Shown one piece after another: positions 1 to 9,654 of a DNA stretch of 64,000 nucleotides. The position numbers and the translations under genes were made by a program. This DNA comes from Semisulcospira habei (Eukaryota; Mollusca; Gastropoda; Semisulcospiridae). The DNA lies in the NCBI GenBank assembly GCA_036245525.1, contig BTPG01000005.1, positions 127,099,620 to 127,163,619 on the forward strand, written 5' to 3'. Position 1 is the stretch's first letter. Every line of letters begins with the position of its first letter. Below the pieces are notes generated by a model. That model ran no database searches, was not told the origin of the DNA, and saw only the letters and a list, made by a program, of their open reading frames with translations.

Positions 1-901
1 CTGTCTCCGTTCCTCTTCCTACTGGCCATAGACTGGGTCATGAAGATGACCACAGAGCACAGACGAAGGGGAATACAGTGGACACTGTGGACACAGCTTG
101 ACGACCTCGATTTTGCAGACGACTTGGCATTACTGTCCCACACTCATCAACAAATGCAGGACAAGACCATGAGGCTTGCTGACATCTCGTCCCAAGTGGG
201 CCTCACCATTCACAAACAGAAAACAAAGACAATGAGGCTGAACGCAACCAGGGAAGAACCAGTCTTCCTTGCTGGCACCCCGTTGGAGGAGGTGGAGTCC
301 TTCACCTATCTCGGGAGCATCATAGACAAAAAAGGCGGCACTGATGCAGACGTCAGAGCACGAATCGGTAAAGCCAGAGCAGCCTTTCTCCAGTTAAAAA
401 AAGTGTGGAGTTCCAGAGAGCTGTCACAACACACCAAAGTCCAGATTTTCAACTCCAATGTAAAAGCAGTTCTCCTATATGGAGCAGAGACTTGGAGATT
501 GACAAAAACCACAGTCAACAGAGTACAGACCTTCATGAACAGTTGCCTTAGAAGAATTTTGAAAATCCACTGGCCAGAGAAGATCAGCAACGTCAGACTC
601 TGGGAGAGAACAGAGCAGATAACAGCAGAGAATGAAATTGGGCGAAGAAGATGGGGATGGATCGGTCACAGTCTGAGAAAGCCAGCTTCCAGTATCATTA
701 GGCAGGCATTGTCATGGAATCCCCAGGGAAAGAGGAAAAGAGGTAGGCCGAGAAACTCCTGGCGTCGAGACCTCCAAGCAGACATCAAGAGACTGGGAAC
801 CACCTGGAGTAGAATCGAAGGAGAAGCACAGGACAGGAGTTGCTGGAGGTCTCTCGTCGACGGCCTATACCCGGGTAGGGGTGACAGGCGTAAGTAAGTA
901 A
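1..901 (+). mobile_element. RTE-clade LINE, 3' part (cut by window edge)
   Basis: The reading frame is open from base 1 and stops at 897. It encodes the end of a reverse transcriptase: an FADD catalytic box (LDFADDLALLS), the thumb, and a C-terminal region ending PGRGDRRK. The 3' end is a short (TAAG)n tail at about 889-901. The same protein is encoded by the copy at 51877-55001 and by fragments at 9301-9654 and 18904-19500, so this family is present at least four times here. The element sits inside the pPolB gene of the old Polinton and removes its C-terminal part from view. The 5' half lies left of the window. Confidence 0.9.
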
Positions 902-2412
902 TAACTCACACATTGCGAATCCGTAAAGGTTATTAGCGTCAAGGTACGTAATGAATGACCTTGACCTTGAGGGGACAAACCCAAGGTCGTCCAGATATTT
1001 GTTGTTGGCTTTGGCATAATTGTTTGCGTCTATACTAATGCCTCCCCTCAATCCATGTTCCACCATTTCACCCATCGTACGATCCGACAACAGGTCTATA
1101 GATATCTTGCTGGATTTCAAAAATGCATCCCATGTCATGCCAGGACTAGTTATGTAGCAAGCTGGGTCAAGACTGTAGTGTAACAAACCCTTTTCACGAT
1201 AACTTTCAAATACGTCTGCTAGTAAGCAAACATCAGCTTTCAAGTACTGGTCATGGTAGTCACCAATCGTTTGACACCCTAGTTTACCCTATGCATCAAG
1301 TGCGTGCTGGTAATCAGATTCAGAAATACCTTTGCCAGTTAGTGTGGAATAAAATTTATCTTTTGGAGGCAGTCTTGTTTCCTCAAACACAACCCAGTCA
1401 TCAATGTACTCATAGGGATAGACTCCTTTCTTAATCAAGTCTGGCTCAAAATATTTACTTGTTATTGGATACTCAGTCAGTCCTTCTGTGAGACTAGCAA
1501 GCCCTAAGGACAAATGTTGCATAGAGTCATAAAATGCTAATTTGTTGTCCAGCCTAAAAGTCAAGTATTTTTCAGTTGTCTGGGCAATACAACTAATTTT
1601 TTTTTGTAAGACTCATCCACAGCCTGCATGATAATATGTGAATCATACCCTTTGAGATTGTGGAAAAAGATAGGCAGTTTGTATACCTTGTGATCTATTT
1701 TTAATTTCAAGTTACAATCACCGTGGGCAGCACCTCTGTAACGCCCAGTTATGTGGTCATGGTCACAAACTTTATCACCCTTCAGAAGTTGATCACAACC
1801 TCCTAAAGGTTGTTCACAAATCCAACACATCACTGCTGTATCAAAATTCTGTTTGTCTTCTTCTGTCATCACCAAAGGCATCTGACACTTTTCCTAATAA
1901 TGTACTACCTGACTATACAGTTGTCTCATTTCTGTTAAAAACTCAGCTGCTGCATTTTCACCTCTGTAAATAACAGGTTCTGTATGCTGACCGTCAGACC
2001 TAACAAGAATATATCCGAAAGAACACACCACTTGATCACTCAATTTTACGGTCTTTGGTAATGATTCTGGAACAGGACCCTCATACGGTACAACCAGTGA
2101 TTCAAAATCAGCATACACTACAAACGGCAGCTTTTTGCTGCTTAACATAGTTCTTGAAATATACCTTGCTACCAGGATCTGGATACCTAAGTATTGTTTG
2201 AATGTCATCAGCTGACCTACAGTGCAGGGTATGTTTATGTGCCACTTTTATAGAGGAGAACCTTTGTAAGCATCTTTTACACACTTCCTGTTTGCCATTG
2301 TGTTTTGTTACATGATTATGAATTAGTCGTGACATACTCCTAATAATTGTGTAGTGAAAGTTATCACCGGAGCCAGAGCTTATTAGTAACATATCAACAT
2401 GCTTATCTTCTG
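902..2412 (-). pseudogene. Polinton protein-primed DNA polymerase B, middle part (broken)
   Basis: Fragments in changing frames (about 902-1243, 1289-1564, 1561-1881, 1894-2208, 2108-2412) align in order with residues of the intact 1141-aa polymerase at 34086-37511. Visible landmarks are the exonuclease ExoI region (YADFES), the zinc/HNH-like insert (CWICEQPLGG followed by CDHDHITG) and the exo III region KADVCLLADVF. The polymerase palm motifs are absent because the C-terminal part is displaced by the RTE LINE at 1-901. Several frame changes and an internal stop mean it cannot be expressed as one protein. Confidence 0.88.
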
Positions 2413-4077
2413 CAACCATGTTAACTACCTTAGAACCTCTTGTCGGAAGGCCCTCGACATTCTTCGTGTCGTTGGTCGTACTGACTGGGGTGCAGACCGC
2501 ATCGTCTTACTTCGACTGTACCGGGCCCTTGTTCGGTCCAAACTGGATTACGGCTCTGTGGTATATGGCTCGGCTTCCAAGTCTGTTCTGCAGCGTCTGA
2601 ACACAATTCACCATCAAGGTCTGCGCATATGTCTGGGAGCCTTCAGGACATCTCCAGTTCCTAGTCTGTATGCAGAGGCAGGGGAGCCTTCTCTAAGGCT
2701 CCGCCGCATCCGCCTCATGCTCAGCTACGTTCTGAAGCTGAAGGCCCATCCAGAAAATCCTGCCTATGATTGTGTTTTTAACCCGTCGTTTGCAGAGATT
2801 TACGATGCCCATCCGGGAGCTGTCCGTCCACTTTCCTTCCGTGTCCGACCTCATCTGCAGGCGGCCGGAGTGGACCTGGACAAAGTTTCAGAATCTCTGC
2901 AACACGTCACTCCACCCTGGCTACTACCAGTTCCTGACATCTTGCTGGACTTGACTGCCCACAAGAAGGATTTTACTCCACCAGCCATATACCAACAGAG
3001 CCTCAATGAACTCCTTTCAATTTTTCCTGGCTATTGTCGTCTTTATACGGATGGGTCCAAGTCTGAGGATGGAAGAGTGGCTGCGGCTGCAGTGTCCTCT
3101 CGCCATCCTAGACGCCCATTTAAGCTCCGTCTCCCTGACCATTCCTCTGTATTTAGTGCAGAACTGCAGGCCATTCTGCTAGCACTCAAGCATGCCTATC
3201 AGTCTCGGGAAAGGAACTTCCTGATTCTGTCTGACTCTCTTTCTGCCCTGCAGGCCCTTCAGGGCGCGGGAACAGACCATCCACTGCTGGTGCAGATTAG
3301 AGAGCTCTACGCGGACTTGATGAAGGAATATTATGACATCATTTTTATTTGGGTCCCAGGCCATGTGGGCATCGAAGGCAACAGAATCGCAGATTCTGCT
3401 GCCAACAGTGCCCGCAGTGACCCTGTCCCTGACACACAGACTGTCTATAGTGATTTTAAACCTGTTATTAGTGCGTACATAGCCCGCGAGTGGCAGTCCG
3501 AGTGGGACAAAGAGGAAGGGAACAAGCTTCATGAAGCTCTTCCTAAGTTGTCTGACAGTCTACCTTTCCGCTGCGGCAGCCGCCGTGAGGAGACTGTCCT
3601 TGCTCGGCTCCACATCGGGCACACATATGTTACGCACTCTTACTTACTTAAACAGGATGAGCGTCCATGGTGTTTTGCCTGTGATGAGCAGTTTTCTGTT
3701 CGACACTTTTTGCTGTATTGTGCTGACCTAATTGACACCAGATATAAACACTTCACAGCAGACTCCTTGAAGGTTTTGTTCCGGGATGTTCCTCCGGACA
3801 AAATCTTCAATTTTTTGAGAGAATGCAATATTTTTAACAAGATCTGAGCATTCATAGACTATGTGAATTATTTTATTTTCCCTTTTTGAGAGTCTGTAGA
3901 CGTTTCTTTTCCAGACATGTGCGACATTTTAGCCTGAGATTTTTAATCTATATTTACATCTTGTCTTAAGACCTTGCTTTTAGTCTGGCTGACCAGGTTT
4001 TTACCCATCCCGCCGTGAGATGGCCTTAGTCGCCTGCTCGGCGTTAAACCCAAATAACTAACTAACTAACTAACTAA
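2413..4077 (+). mobile_element. 5'-truncated RNase H-bearing LINE (I superfamily)
   Basis: The insertion is bounded by a 12-bp target-site duplication, GCTTATCTTCTG, at 2401-2412 and 4078-4089. It ends in a (CTAA)n tail at about 4056-4077. The intact Polinton has the uninterrupted site at about 36800-36812, so the boundaries are independently supported. The insert carries the end of an RT and a ribonuclease H, then about 230 bp of 3' UTR ending in a segment containing GGCGTTAAACCC. Confidence 0.93.
2414..3847 (+). CDS. LINE ORF2 C-terminal fragment: RT thumb and RNase H
   Basis: One open frame of about 478 codons, entered from flanking DNA. The N-terminal part (GADRIVLLRLYRALVRSKLDYG) is the typical thumb and connection region of Jockey/I-type reverse transcriptases. 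A ribonuclease H follows with all four acidic positions visible: the D of LYTDGSK, the E of FSAELQAILLA, the D of ILSDSLSAL and the D of NRIADSAAN. A Cys/His-containing tail (PWCFACDEQFSVRHFLLYC) is typical of this group. RT palm motifs are lost by 5' truncation, so it is not autonomous. The closest relation in the window may be the LINE at about 58180-61390, whose 3' half is missing; that is inference. Confidence 0.88.
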   Translation, partial: NHVNYLRTSCRKALDILRVVGRTDWGADRIVLLRLYRALVRSKLDYGSVVYGSASKSVLQRLNTIHHQGLRICLGAFRTSPVPSLYAEAGEPSLRLRRIRLMLSYVLKLKAHPENPAYDCVFNPSFAEIYDAHPGAVRPLSFRVRPHLQAAGVDLDKVSESLQHVTPPWLLPVPDILLDLTAHKKDFTPPAIYQQSLNELLSIFPGYCRLYTDGSKSEDGRVAAAAVSSRHPRRPFKLRLPDHSSVFSAELQAILLALKHAYQSRERNFLILSDSLSALQALQGAGTDHPLLVQIRELYADLMKEYYDIIFIWVPGHVGIEGNRIADSAANSARSDPVPDTQTVYSDFKPVISAYIAREWQSEWDKEEGNKLHEALPKLSDSLPFRCGSRREETVLARLHIGHTYVTHSYLLKQDERPWCFACDEQFSVRHFLLYCADLIDTRYKHFTADSLKVLFRDVPPDKIFNFLRECNIFNKI

Positions 4078-4089
4078 GCTTATCTTCTG

Positions 4090-4801
4090 ACTGACCGTAG
4101 GTTGGGGCAATTGGTGACACTCTAATTGGTTGTAACTTGTTCTCAGACTCATTATCCCATACATAGACATTCACAGATATCCCAGGATTTAGTTTTTCAA
4201 ACAGATCTATATCCTCCACCTTAACAGGAAAATCTATGCCACTGAAGTTGAGTTCATTTACAAATTTGGTGTAGTTAGATACACTTTCAGGTTTTGTTTT
4301 TACAAAATGCAGTTTGGCAAGCACACACCACATGAAACAGAAATTATCTTTGTTCTGAACATTGACGACAGCCTTTTTGTCTGCAACCTCAATTGGTAGT
4401 GGCAACCATGATTTGCCTAAAATAGGATGGTATCTTGACTGCTTCAGTTGCAGTTCATGTACACGGCCTTCATGCCAGCCAGATCCCTGCATTTTTGCTC
4501 TGTCAATTGCTTCTAGAAAGTCAGGCAATAGTCTTTCTCTAAACACTTTTTCCAATTCCTCTTTTGAATTAACTGTGTGTTGTCTTGTCGAGATATACGA
4601 AACAATCACTTCACCATCCACCCTGGTAAATTCTATTTTAGCAACAATCTGAATCTTTACACTACCAGAAAGAAGGTTATCTTGTATGACCAAAAAAGAC
4701 CTTTCTATCAATTCATAGACACTGTAAGTGTTAGATATAGGCAAGTCTGTTGTGTGAAACATGTTTCTTAAGCTTGATGGGCTTTGGCCATTGTCCGTCA
4801 T
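4090..4801 (-). pseudogene. Polinton pPolB N-terminal part, old copy
   Basis: This is the 5' end of the broken polymerase gene, separated from the rest by the LINE at 2413-4077. It starts MTDNGQSPSSLRNMFHTTDL and matches the first 230 residues or so of the intact polymerase (start MDNRQRLRNVFHTTDL). The conserved NFCFMWCVLAKLHF block is present. The ATG follows AAATAAAA directly and is preceded by TTTTGTCGGAC, as in the intact copy. This part alone is still open, but it lacks every catalytic motif. Confidence 0.9.
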
Positions 4802-4833
4802 TTTTATTTGTCCGACAAAATAATAAATAAAAA

Positions 4834-5154
4834 TTACACCTTGTGTAATACCACTTTATTGACTGTAACACCTACAATGAACAGATTCAGTTCACATAGT
4901 TGTCTGAATATTTGCTCACACACTGACTCAAACCAGTCATCATCAACTTCAAAGGTATGTGTCTTAAAATCAACAGGCATGTACTCTACAAATGGTAACT
5001 CCTCAAATATTTCTAAAGTCATTTGATATGACACATAAATCATCTCCTGTCTTGATACTGGTGTTATGTCCAGTTGTTTGAAATCTGTTCTTAACTGATC
5101 AGAGTGCTGGATATAACTAAAGCAGTCTGTAACATCAATTGTGTTGAGCGTCAT
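4834..5154 (-). CDS. Small Polinton protein, paralogue A (106 aa)
   Basis: An intact 106-codon frame starting MTLNTIDVTDCF, with AAATAAAA immediately before the ATG. I do not recognise a named family. It shares a pattern with the next upstream frame (5191-5534) and with the 131-aa gene at 37604-37999 of the intact Polinton: an N-terminal IDxTDCF-like start, a central aromatic/PF/FPxY region, then TFxV-D-DWF-x3-C and a C-terminal TVNKVVLH. It lies between pPolB and the ATPase, the same slot as the single homologue in the intact element. No membrane segment is seen. Function unknown. Confidence 0.7.
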   Translation of the reverse strand: MTLNTIDVTDCFSYIQHSDQLRTDFKQLDITPVSRQEMIYVSYQMTLEIFEELPFVEYMPVDFKTHTFEVDDDWFESVCEQIFRQLCELNLFIVGVTVNKVVLHKV

Positions 5155-5190
5155 TTTTATTTGACCTACAAAATAATAATAAAAAAAATA

Positions 5191-5534
5191 TTACTGCTTG
5201 CGCTGTAGGTGTAATACCACTTTATTGACTGTAACGTCTTCAATATAATCATGTAGTTTACATAGTTATCTGAATATGTGTTCACACAGTGCCTCAAACC
5301 AGTCGCAGTTAGCATCATTAACTCTAAAGGTATATGTCCTAAGATCAACAGTCTCGTACTCATAACATGGAAAACATTCAGAATACCCCAAAGTCACATT
5401 ATATACCATGCTTATCAGTGTTGGTGTTGAGAGTTTTATACCGAGCTCAAATGGCTTTTTAACATGCGTTTTAAAGTCAAAAATGCACTTAACATCTTTG
5501 AAGCAGTCTGTGATATCAATGGTTTGTCTGTCAT
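5191..5534 (-). pseudogene. Small Polinton protein, paralogue B (frameshifted)
   Basis: The ATG at 5534 is followed after about five codons by a frame change. Past that point the frame matches paralogue A (IDITDCF, then DWFEALCEHIF, then TVNKVVLH). There is also an in-frame stop near 5270. It is therefore a tandem, now broken, duplicate of the 4834-5154 gene. The intact Polinton has only one copy in this position. Confidence 0.68.
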
Positions 5535-5563
5535 TTTTTTTAAAGACAAACCATAAGGCTAAA

Positions 5564-6160
5564 TTAATTCACTAATCCATACCCTGTGGGCTGATCTGTC
5601 TTTAAAATAAGCTTTAGATGCTTAGTCAATTTCACTTTATTTTTCACACAGTCTCGTTCATGTTTATTTGATATAACATCATTCTCTCTGAGACAGTCTT
5701 CAAAGCTGTCACGATCTTTACAGTAAAACAAACAGATAAACTTTAACTGCTCACGAAAATCTTTCAGTACAGCATTATATTTTTGAGTGAGAATCCATAC
5801 ACTAATGTTTGCATGTGTGCCACTGAAGGCCAGTTCTGCCAGTGTGTTTCTCTTTTTAACAATATCCTTATCTGCAGAGCAGTCATCAACAATAAACAGG
5901 GTTGGCTGTCCTTCAAATTGCTTGTAAAAATACTGCAGGTAGTCGTTCAGTTTCTTCTCAGGGTCAACTAAGTAAATGTTGCTGTCAGTCCAAATGAATA
6001 AACGGTTGTGATAAGCTTTGTTGTGTTTGACAGTAGGACAAAATATCACAATGTTTTCAAATTGATGAATGTATCTTGTTTGTAATAGATTAAGTACAAA
6101 TTCAGTTTTTCCACAGCCTGTGGCACCAACAAATAAGCCACAGTGTGGGTCGAGCGTCAT
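5564..6160 (-). CDS. Polinton packaging ATPase (A32/FtsK-HerA type), old copy
   Basis: DNA-translocating ATPase expected to drive genome packaging into capsids. The Walker A motif GATGCGKTEFV and the Walker B motif LFIVDDCSA are intact, and the frame runs to GYGLVN without a break. The homologous start codon of the intact copy (ATG at 38632) is ATT here, so I place the start at the next in-frame ATG, three codons in. A longer frame reaches 6259, but its extra N-terminus has no match in the intact copy. The neighbouring genes are decayed, so the gene is probably not functional despite its open frame. Confidence 0.85.
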   Translation of the reverse strand: MTLDPHCGLFVGATGCGKTEFVLNLLQTRYIHQFENIVIFCPTVKHNKAYHNRLFIWTDSNIYLVDPEKKLNDYLQYFYKQFEGQPTLFIVDDCSADKDIVKKRNTLAELAFSGTHANISVWILTQKYNAVLKDFREQLKFICLFYCKDRDSFEDCLRENDVISNKHERDCVKNKVKLTKHLKLILKTDQPTGYGLVN

Positions 6161-6574
6161 TAAGTTAATTTTTAAAGCACAATATATAAACTGTGTGTAC
6201 AAAACACTATGCATGCCTTTCTGGTCATGAAAGGGGTGCATTCTAATAAACTCACACACACACGGCAGGTGTTATATAATGACTACACAAAAGCTTGTCT
6301 GGCTAAATTCTCTCCCTGCTCTGGTCAGATAAACAAGGTAATAAACGCACGCGATAGCAGGTGTTCCCTGATCGGGTTTCAAACTCATTAAGTACGAATA
6401 CAGGCACCCGCCTCGCATGATTTGTTGATCTAAAACACTCGTAAACAGTGTGCGTGTATAGTGACTTTGTATCAGGCTCTCTCACTGGGAGTAATGGGTT
6501 TTGTCTTTCAATTTCAAATGTGTCCCAGCATGTGCTGATGTGTGGAGTGGAAACTTTTCTTCACACAGACGTCA

Positions 6575-6966
6575 CCCCCACCCGGGTCTGCCCTGGGGGA
6601 CTTGGGTGGGGTTAGGTATTTTTTAGTTCCCAGGGTCACCCTGGTCAGCCCCACAGGGTGGGTTTTTCTCTCTATTCTGGGGCATGTGTTTCTGTCTACC
6701 CTTTGTCCATTCACCTGTATTTGCCTTTTTAAAACTCTCCCTACTGTCTGCACTGCCTGTAGCTCTTGATATTGGATGTGTGTTGCTAAATGGTCTTAGC
6801 TTTATTTAGGCCCCATGTGTTAGGTTTATTTAACGTGTTTGACCGGCTGGCGACTTACATTCAATGTTCTGTTTATTTATTTTTTTTTTTTTCACAAGCA
6901 GTGCAGGCACGTCCTGAGAAAGCCTTGTTGCTGTCGGGACGTTAAGCAATGTACAATCCAATCCAA
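6575..6966 (+). mobile_element. SINE, copy A
   Basis: A retroposed element of about 390 bp flanked by a 15-bp target duplication, TTCACACAGACGTCA (6560-6574 and 6967-6981). It starts CCCCACCCGGGTCTGCCC and ends in CGGGACGTTAAGCAATGTACAAT plus a short (CCAAT)n tail. Six further copies of the family are present in the window. It lies within the terminal repeat of the old Polinton. Confidence 0.9.
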
Positions 6967-7194
6967 TTCACACAGACGTCAAAACAGAAAAACAAAATTA
7001 TTTTTTCTCTATACAACTCCTCACTGGGTAAGTCCTAATTATTTAGGAATAACTTGGTGCTCCATATTTAGAAAAAAACCTATATTCAAGGTTTGCCTTA
7101 CATTAAAAATCTGTTCCAGTGACTTAGTGACAAATTTGAAGCGTTGACACAGAACGGAATAATTTGGCCTGATATGTTTGTGTGTGCTTGTGTG

Positions 7195-7480
7195 TGTGAG
7201 GTGGGTGGCTTTTTGTGGGAGTGGGGTGGGTGGCTGGGTGAAGTGTGAGTGTGTGGGGCTTTGTAGGGTGGGGGGTGGGGGTAGGGGTGGGGTGTGAGGG
7301 TAGGGGGGCTGGGTGTGAGGTGTGTGTGTGTGGGGGGGGGGGTATAGGGTAAAGGGTGGGTGGTAGGGTGGCATGTACAGGATGTGGGGGGGAGTGTATA
7401 GGGTAAGGGGTGGGTGGTGAGACGGCGTGTATAGGATGTGTGTGTGTGGGGGTGGGGGGGGGGGGGAGGTGTGGGGTGTG
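7195..7480 (+). repeat. G/T-rich degenerate tandem tract
   Basis: About 290 bp built of GTGGGTGG, GTGTGTGTG and long G runs. The intact Polinton has only a short version of the same tract in its terminal repeat (near 39715-39755), so this looks like an expansion in the old copy. Confidence 0.8.
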
Positions 7481-7744
7481 TGTTCTAACCGTTTCAAGTC
7501 AATGACGCAGTTAAACAAGGAAGCTTTAGCTGACATATAATATTACCTGGAGTGAATCAGTTTGCATTGAAAATAGTGTAGTCGCAATTTCTCAGGAACG
7601 CCAACTGTGATAACGGGAGATTGGAAATTCTGGACCCTAACGTAATTACGTACGTAATTTACCCTGATTTAGAACTATCGATACGGCATTATTGATTTAG
7701 GTGTCACAGTGCTCTCTATTATTCATCTCTCTGTTTGCATGTTT

Positions 7745-7810
7745 GCATACTCGCACTTGCATCTTTGCATACTCGCACTTGCATCTTTGCATACTCGCAC
7801 TTGCATCTTT
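7745..7810 (+). repeat. 22-bp repeat, three perfect copies
   Basis: The unit GCATACTCGCACTTGCATCTTT occurs three times head to tail. The surrounding 7650-7855 bp contain no other recognisable feature. Confidence 0.9.
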
Positions 7811-7854
7811 GAGACAACCCCACTTTTTTTCAGCTACACTCTGTTCAATCACTA

Positions 7855-9271
7855 TGGTGAATCAGACAGACGGTGAAGCACGTGTGGAAACTTGTTACAG
7901 CCAGAGCTGACAAGAGTCCATTTTTAATAATTCCAGTCCCAAAGGAAACCAAAGTGACATGTCTAAACGACTACAGACCAGTGGCTTTAACAGTGTTGTC
8001 ATGAAATCACTTGAGTGACTTGTCCTGTGTTTCATGAAGTCACTTATTGACCCGTGTTTAGACCCACATCAGTTTGCTTATAGAGGGAACAGATCCGTAG
8101 AGGATGCTGTCTCTTTGGCTCGATTTCATGTTCTTCAGCACCTAGAGCAACCTAACACATACGCACACATTCTCTTCGTAGATTATAGCAATGCTTTAAC
8201 ACTATTGTCCCTGCCAAGTTTTTTGATAATCTACAACAGATTGTTTTTTTTTCACAGTCCATTTGCTTATGGCTGTTTGACTTTCTCCTGGATCGTCTGC
8301 AGGTCGTTAAAGTGGGTGACCATGTGTCTTCCTGTATTTTCCTGTCCTCGGGCACCCCTCAGGCGTGCTTTTTGTCTCCTTTGCTTCTCTCTCTCTTCAC
8401 TTACGACTGTAGAGCAAATCGGGAGGGCATGCAAATGTTTAAGTTTGCTGACGATACCACAGTGGAGGGAATGATAAAAAACTGTGATGAATCCCATTAC
8501 CGGGAGCAGGTTGATCAGCTTGTGCAGTGGAGTGACCAGAACAATCTGGAACTCGATGTCAGTAAGACAAAGGAGCTGATAGTGGACTTTAGATGCTACA
8601 AAACTGTTCTCCCTCCTGTCGTAGTTCACAATCAAAACGTAGAAACTGTTCAGCATTTTAAATTTCTGGGAACCACCATCAGTGATGATCTTAAATGGGA
8701 ACAAAACATAGAGAACATTTTAAAGAAAATACAGCAGCGCCTTTATTTTTTGAGAAGGCACAGGGCTTTTGGTGTGAGTAGCACTGGTATGGAGCACTTC
8801 TATTGGGCCGCGGTCGAGAGTGTGTTGACATTCTCGATCGCAGTCTGGTATGGCAGTGTGTCTGCATGGGACAAACATAGACTGAACCGTGTCATCAGAA
8901 CAGCATCCAAAATAATCGGCAAAGCTATGTCAAGTCTTGACAGTGTGTACCAACAGCGACTGTTTAGACGTGCAGGGCTTATTGGACGCCGCGATACTAC
9001 ACACCCAGCTAACTGTCTCTTTATCTTGCTTCCGTCTGGTCACCATTACTCTGCTCTCAAAGCATGCACAAACCGTTTTAGTAACAGTTTTTATCTTAGT
9101 GCTGTCCGAGCCATTTCAGCGTTATAAGCGTGCGATGATGTGCTCTGTGGGCCGATCATAGAGTTTCATTGCGGAGGACTGATGTTTGCGTGAATTACTG
9201 AGTGAGAGTGTGTATGTGTATGGAAACGTGTGGCCAGCCTACAGAGCACCTCGCCCAACCCTTGTGCTATC
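7855..9271 (+). mobile_element. Rex1-like LINE, coding part (decayed)
   Basis: The RT core is spread over at least three frames. YRPVALT lies near 7975, DPHQFAYRGNRSVEDAV near 8050-8115, and a longer frame at 8312-9127 holds SSGTPQACFLSPLLLSLFT, then KFADDTTVEGMI, then FKFLGTTISDDLKW, ending in the LLPSGHHYSALK region. These are the standard blocks of Rex1/Babar-type LINEs. The 3' UTR continues after a large nested insertion, at 14579-15090. The 5' end is truncated at about 7855; I could not define its target duplication. Confidence 0.85.
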
Positions 9272-9300
9272 TCCCCACCCGGGTCTGCCCTGGGGGACTT
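9272..9300 (+). mobile_element. SINE, copy B, 5' tip
   Basis: The first 29 bp of a SINE inserted in the Rex1 3' UTR. Its target duplication CCTTGTGCTATC is at 9260-9271 and 14579-14590. The SINE is interrupted after CCTGGGGGACTT by an RTE LINE and resumes at 14218. Confidence 0.88.
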
Positions 9301-9654
9301 ACTTACTTACTTACGCCTGTCACCCCTCCCAGGGTATAGGCTGTCGACGAGAGACCTCCAGCGACTCCTGTCCTGTGCTTCTCCTTCGATTTTACTTCAG
9401 GTGGTTCCCAGTCTCTTGATGTCTGCTTAGAGGTCTCGACTCCAGGTGTTTCTCGGCCTGCCTCTTTTCCTCTTTCCCTGTGGGTTCCATGACAATGCCT
9501 GCCTAGTGATACTGGAAGCTGTCTTTCTCAGACTGTGACCAATCCATCCCCATCTTCTTCGCCCAATTTCATTCTCTGCTGTTATCTGCTCTGTTCTCTC
9601 CCAGAGTCTGACGTTGCTGGTCTTCTCCAGCCAGTGGATTTTCAAAATTCTTCT
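9301..9654 (-). mobile_element. RTE LINE inside SINE B (3' part)
   Basis: The 3' end of the RTE family seen at 1-901, antisense, with an (ACTT)n tail at its left edge. Its target duplication CCTGGGGGACTT is at 9289-9300 and 14206-14217. The element is itself cut by an I-superfamily LINE; its remaining 5' sequence is 14186-14205. It is strongly 5'-truncated. One frame (9427-9645) still reads [17 protein letters not shown]. Confidence 0.9.

Larger units (their letters stand above)
902..7650. mobile_element. Degenerate Polinton/Maverick, right-hand part
   Basis: Gene order (pPolB, small genes, ATPase, terminal repeat) and orientation match the right half of the intact Polinton at 23999-39934. 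All genes lie on the minus strand. The element is broken by a LINE to its left (1-901), a LINE at 2413-4077 and a SINE at 6575-6966. DNA at about 6470-6560 and 6990-7620 resembles the right terminal region of the intact copy in short blocks, for example the stretch around 'gaagcgttgacacaga' near 7139 and 'tttctcaggaacgccaac' near 7589. The outer tip is not recognisable, so the right boundary is approximate. Its left part lies outside the window. Confidence 0.85.

Noticed and set aside
6179..6259. N-terminal extension of the old-copy ATPase
   Set aside because: The extra residues have no counterpart in the intact copy; they come from upstream non-coding DNA after loss of the original ATG.
7039..7536. 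Pro/His-rich 165-aa frame
   Set aside because: It is the minus-strand reading of the G/T-rich tract in the old Polinton terminal repeat.
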